A stretch of DNA of 64,000 nucleotides, taken from contig NZ_CP137557.1 of NCBI RefSeq assembly GCF_019249655.2, positions 1,955,001 through 2,019,000 on the forward strand, written 5' to 3'. Source of the DNA: Segatella copri. GTDB taxonomy: Bacteria > Bacteroidota > Bacteroidia > Bacteroidales > Bacteroidaceae. The first letter of the stretch is position 1. Every line of letters starts with the position of its first letter. The notes under the pieces were generated by a model that searched no databases, had not been told where the DNA came from, and was given only the letters and a program-made list of their open reading frames with translations. Made by a program: the position numbers and the translations under genes. Below, piece by piece: positions 61,394 to 64,000 of this stretch.

Positions 61394-62455
61394 ATGAAGA
61401 AGAAAACGTATTTGTTGATGGCACTCACGATGGTGTCGATGGGAATGAATGCCCAGAATTCAGGAAACAGTTCTTTGGAGAAGGGCATCGGGGAATTCAC
61501 CAAGACGATGACCATTGGTGGAACCATCCGCTCCAAGTATGAGTACCAGACCGAAGAGGGGGAGGGACGATTCGAGGTGCGTACAGCCCGCATCAACGTG
61601 ACTGGCAATGTAACACCTCAGGTAAGCTATAAGGCGGAAATCGACCTCTGCGACGAGGGTAAGATCAAGATGCTCGATGCCTATACACGCATCAAGCCTT
61701 GGAAGACCCTGCAGTTCACCATCGGTCAGGAGCGTGTGCCATTCACCATCGATGCTCACCGTTCTCCTCATCAGCAGTACTTCGCCAACCGTTCGTTCAT
61801 CGCCAAGCAGGTGGGTAACGTGCGCGACGTGGGTGCTGAAATCGGATACACCTGGAATGTTGGCTTCCCTATCGTGGTGAATGCCGGTATCTTCAACGGT
61901 TCGGGCTTGACCAATCAGAAGGATTACTGGACCAAGGGCGTTAACTATTCAGCTAAGGCTCAGTTCCTCTTTCCGAATGTGAACCTGGTGTTGAGTACCC
62001 AGAAGATCAAGCCATCTGATATTACGGTAACGATGTATGATGGCGGTATCACCTTCCACAAGGGTGGTTTCATTGCTGAGGCTGAGTATCTTTACAAGCA
62101 TTACAGCAAGGATGCCTTCCACGATGTGCATGCGTTCGATGGATTCGTATGCTATGATATTCCGGTGGCTAATCCCAAGAGCATCATCCGGAAGGTTTCG
62201 CCATTGGCACGATATGATTTCATGAGCGACCACAGCGATGGTACCCGATATGGCGGTTCTGATACAGAGCCTGGTGCCTTGAAGATCAACGATTACAAGC
62301 GCCATCGTGTTACGGGCGGTGTAACCCTGAGCCTTGCCAAGCCATTCATCTCGGATATCCGTATCAACTACGAGAAGTATTTCTATCGCAAAGGGGGTAT
62401 AGCTAAAGTTTCAGAAAAAGATAAGATTGTTGTGGAGTTCATGACAAAGTTCTAA
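61394..62455 (+). CDS. Outer-membrane porin (OprO/OprP-like)
   Basis: A 353-residue porin with signal peptide (about 1-20, GMNAQ) and alternating beta-strands typical of the phosphate-selective porin O/P family. Segments such as VRTARINVTGNVTPQVSYKA, TLQFTIGQERVPFTID and RDVGAEIGYTW match that group. It ends with Phe, the usual outer-membrane beta signal. Anion selectivity cannot be judged from sequence. The IS1380-type element ends 34 bp before the start, so its original promoter may have been lost or replaced. Confidence 0.88.
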   Translation: MKKKTYLLMALTMVSMGMNAQNSGNSSLEKGIGEFTKTMTIGGTIRSKYEYQTEEGEGRFEVRTARINVTGNVTPQVSYKAEIDLCDEGKIKMLDAYTRIKPWKTLQFTIGQERVPFTIDAHRSPHQQYFANRSFIAKQVGNVRDVGAEIGYTWNVGFPIVVNAGIFNGSGLTNQKDYWTKGVNYSAKAQFLFPNVNLVLSTQKIKPSDITVTMYDGGITFHKGGFIAEAEYLYKHYSKDAFHDVHAFDGFVCYDIPVANPKSIIRKVSPLARYDFMSDHSDGTRYGGSDTEPGALKINDYKRHRVTGGVTLSLAKPFISDIRINYEKYFYRKGGIAKVSEKDKIVVEFMTKF

Positions 62456-62466
62456 TAATAGTTTAC

Positions 62467-62536
62467 AGTTAAGAGTTTATAGTTTATAGCAACAGTCATC
62501 TATAAACTATAAACTCTTAACTATAAACTCTTAACT
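62467..62536. repeat. 22-bp perfect stem with extra tandem arm copy
   Basis: AGTTAAGAGTTTATAGTT at the start of 62467-62488 is the left arm; 62501-62522 is its perfect complement. The distal 14 bp, ATAAACTCTTAACT, are repeated at 62523-62536, and a partial third copy follows. It lies between the convergent porin and hisB genes and likely acts as a terminator. Confidence 0.8.
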
Positions 62537-62545
62537 ATAAACTCC

Positions 62546-63622
62546 TTACAGCATTCCCTTAGAGCTAGGAAGCTCGAAGTGATAGATGTCTCTCTTCACC
62601 GCCATTTTCAGCGAACGGGCAAGCGCCTTGAAAATGCCTTCTATCTTGTGATGCTCATTTTCGCCCTCAGCCTTGATGTTGAGGTTCATCTTTGCCGCAT
62701 CACTCAGACTCTTGAAGAAATGCTTGAACATCTCGGTTGGCATTTCGCCCACCTTCTCTCTGTGGAACTCGGCATCCCAAATCAACCATGGGCGGCCACC
62801 GAAATCCAATGCCACCTGACAGAGACAATCATCCATCGGCAGACTGTAGCCGTATCTTTCGATGCCACGCTTGTCGCCCAGCGCCTGCAGCAGGCATTCG
62901 CCCAGGGCAATACCCGTATCCTCTATGGTGTGATGTTCATCCACATAGAGGTCGCCCTTGGTGTGGATGGTGAGGTCCATCATGCCGTGCTTGCCTATCT
63001 GCTCCAGCATGTGGTCGAAGAAACCAAGACCGGTAGAAATGTCGCATTTGCCGCTGCCATCGAGATTTACCTTGATGTAGATATCCGTCTCCTTGGTGGT
63101 GCGCTTCACCTCAGCGATGCGGTCGCCGGCAAAGAGAATCTCGGCTATCTTGTCCCAGTCCATGCCGTCCTTTCCGAGAATCAGACTCTTGCAACCCAGG
63201 TTCTCGGCAAACTGGGCATCCGTCTCACGGTCGCCGATTACATAACTGTTTGCCAGGTCGTATGCTGGGTTGCCGATGTATTCGGTCAGCATGCCCGTGC
63301 CCGGCTTTCTCATTGGCGAATTATCCTCCGGGAAGTGGCGGTCGATATGCTGCTTGCTGAAGTGGATGCCCTCGCTCTCCAGGGTTTGGATGATGAAGTT
63401 GTGTACAGGCCAGAAGGTGTCTTCCGGGAAGGAATCGGTGCCCAAACCGTCCTGGTTGCTCACCATCACCAACTCGTAGTCGGTGTGCTGGGCAATGAAG
63501 GCGAGGTTGCGGAATACGCCCTTGGTAAATACCAGCTTCTCGAAGCTGTCAATCTGCTCATCCTCTGGTTCCTGAATCAGAGTTCCATCGCGGTCGATGA
63601 AGAGTAATCTAGTCTGTTTCAT
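62546..63622 (-). CDS. hisB: Bifunctional histidinol-phosphatase / imidazoleglycerol-phosphate dehydratase
   Basis: A 358-residue fusion for histidine synthesis steps 7 and 9. The N-terminal HAD phosphatase (1-165) shows FIDRDGTL (D10 nucleophile, D12) and KPGTGML, with zinc-binding Cys/His near [12 protein letters not shown] partly reduced. The C-terminal dehydratase (about 170-358) has the metal-binding motifs [13 protein letters not shown] and [15 protein letters not shown]. It is convergent with the porin gene. Other his genes are outside the window. Confidence 0.95.
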   Translation of the reverse strand: MKQTRLLFIDRDGTLIQEPEDEQIDSFEKLVFTKGVFRNLAFIAQHTDYELVMVSNQDGLGTDSFPEDTFWPVHNFIIQTLESEGIHFSKQHIDRHFPEDNSPMRKPGTGMLTEYIGNPAYDLANSYVIGDRETDAQFAENLGCKSLILGKDGMDWDKIAEILFAGDRIAEVKRTTKETDIYIKVNLDGSGKCDISTGLGFFDHMLEQIGKHGMMDLTIHTKGDLYVDEHHTIEDTGIALGECLLQALGDKRGIERYGYSLPMDDCLCQVALDFGGRPWLIWDAEFHREKVGEMPTEMFKHFFKSLSDAAKMNLNIKAEGENEHHKIEGIFKALARSLKMAVKRDIYHFELPSSKGML

Positions 63623-63653
63623 GTCTCTTTTTAAAATAAATATGTTAATATGA

Positions 63654-64000
63654 TTAATATTTTTCTATTTCTGCGGTTGCCATCTGCTGCAATCCCATCT
63701 TTTCGCTTTCCTTCTGCTTCTTTCTCTCTGCATCAATCACCTGGTACGAACCGTATTGGTAAGCCAGCGAGATGCCGAGCCAGCTCAGGGCATAGAGTAT
63801 GAGCAGGAAGGTGATGATGAAGACCACGAAGAGGAGTGGGGTGAAATAGCCCGGCACACCGAGTGGATCGCCTTCCAGTGCTCCCAGCTGCGAGTAGAGC
63901 TGGGCGATGATGAGGATGATGGATGGCAGGGCTGCGATGAAGGTAGCGATGCACACAATCATGATGCCCAGGAAACAGGTCATGAGGAAACCTCCCAGAT
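63654..64000 (-). CDS. Membrane protein, 5' part beyond the window
   Basis: The frame is open to the window edge ([15 protein letters not shown] precedes and overlaps an internal Met at 63983), so the start is missing. The visible part has two or three hydrophobic helices ([40 protein letters not shown]) and a basic cytoplasmic tail. No domain is recognised. It lies 31 bp upstream of hisB on the same strand. Confidence 0.6.
   Translation of the reverse strand, partial: LGGFLMTCFLGIMIVCIATFIAALPSIILIIAQLYSQLGALEGDPLGVPGYFTPLLFVVFIITFLLILYALSWLGISLAYQYGSYQVIDAERKKQKESEKMGLQQMATAEIEKY

Noticed and set aside
62579..63607. 342-codon reading frame antisense to hisB
   Set aside because: Shadow of a clearly conserved bifunctional HisB; no promoter or domain.

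Overview
The window looks like a chromosomal segment of a Bacteroidota gut bacterium of the Prevotella/Segatella type. This rests on the protein families (gldE, nspC, STN-domain outer-membrane barrels, glycogen synthase paired with an alpha-glucan phosphorylase, AAA-ATPase/PD-(D/E)XK proteins) and on the promoter style: the Bacteroidota pair TTTG and TAnnTTTG, about 20 bp apart, recurs in front of many genes. Assignment to a species is inference only.

Layout. 1-4 kb: glycogen synthase (5' cut by the window edge) and phosphorylase. 4-7 kb: prs, a ThiE-like protein and nspC. 7.2-7.85 kb: six tRNA genes, three identical Gly(GCC), two identical Leu(GAG) and one Leu(CAG). 7.9-14.5 kb: housekeeping genes (ssb, gldE, PPTase, phytase-like protein, SDR, murQ) and an HU-like DNA-binding protein. 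14.6-14.9 kb: a non-coding array of fourteen 22-bp units in three sequence blocks, just upstream of the HU-like gene; it is the strongest unexplained structure here. 15-21 kb: an orphan AbiEi antitoxin whose toxin gene has collapsed by internal deletion, an STN-type outer-membrane barrel and an IS4-family element. 21-37 kb: a LuxR-type regulator, more outer-membrane barrels, a 1697-residue exonuclease/RecQ/UvrD fusion, a membrane-anchored winged-helix regulator, and metabolic genes.

37-44.5 kb: an ECF sigma factor, a FecR-like anti-sigma factor, an STN-domain barrel and a lipoprotein form an envelope-signalling operon. A 47-bp element ends exactly at the sigma start codon and recurs before the STN barrels at 16.9 kb and 43.7 kb. 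The 43.7 kb copy is a truncated near-duplicate of the operon's barrel gene and is followed by mobile-element scars. A hicAB toxin-antitoxin pair with nested inverted repeats lies between them.

44.5-64 kb: peptidase E, an alpha/beta hydrolase, GH36 alpha-galactosidase, a flavoprotein, an AAA-ATPase, FKBP and a second envelope-signalling cluster. In that cluster an outer-membrane barrel diverges from a histidine kinase/response regulator pair, which converges on an ECF sigma/anti-sigma/secreted-protein operon. An IS1380-family element then sits about 35 bp before a porin gene, followed by hisB and a membrane protein cut by the window edge.

The common theme is control of outer-membrane proteins through sigma/anti-sigma pairs, a two-component system and a membrane-bound one-component regulator. 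Recent rearrangement is visible in duplicated barrel 5' ends, two transposons, and decayed toxin and excisionase genes.
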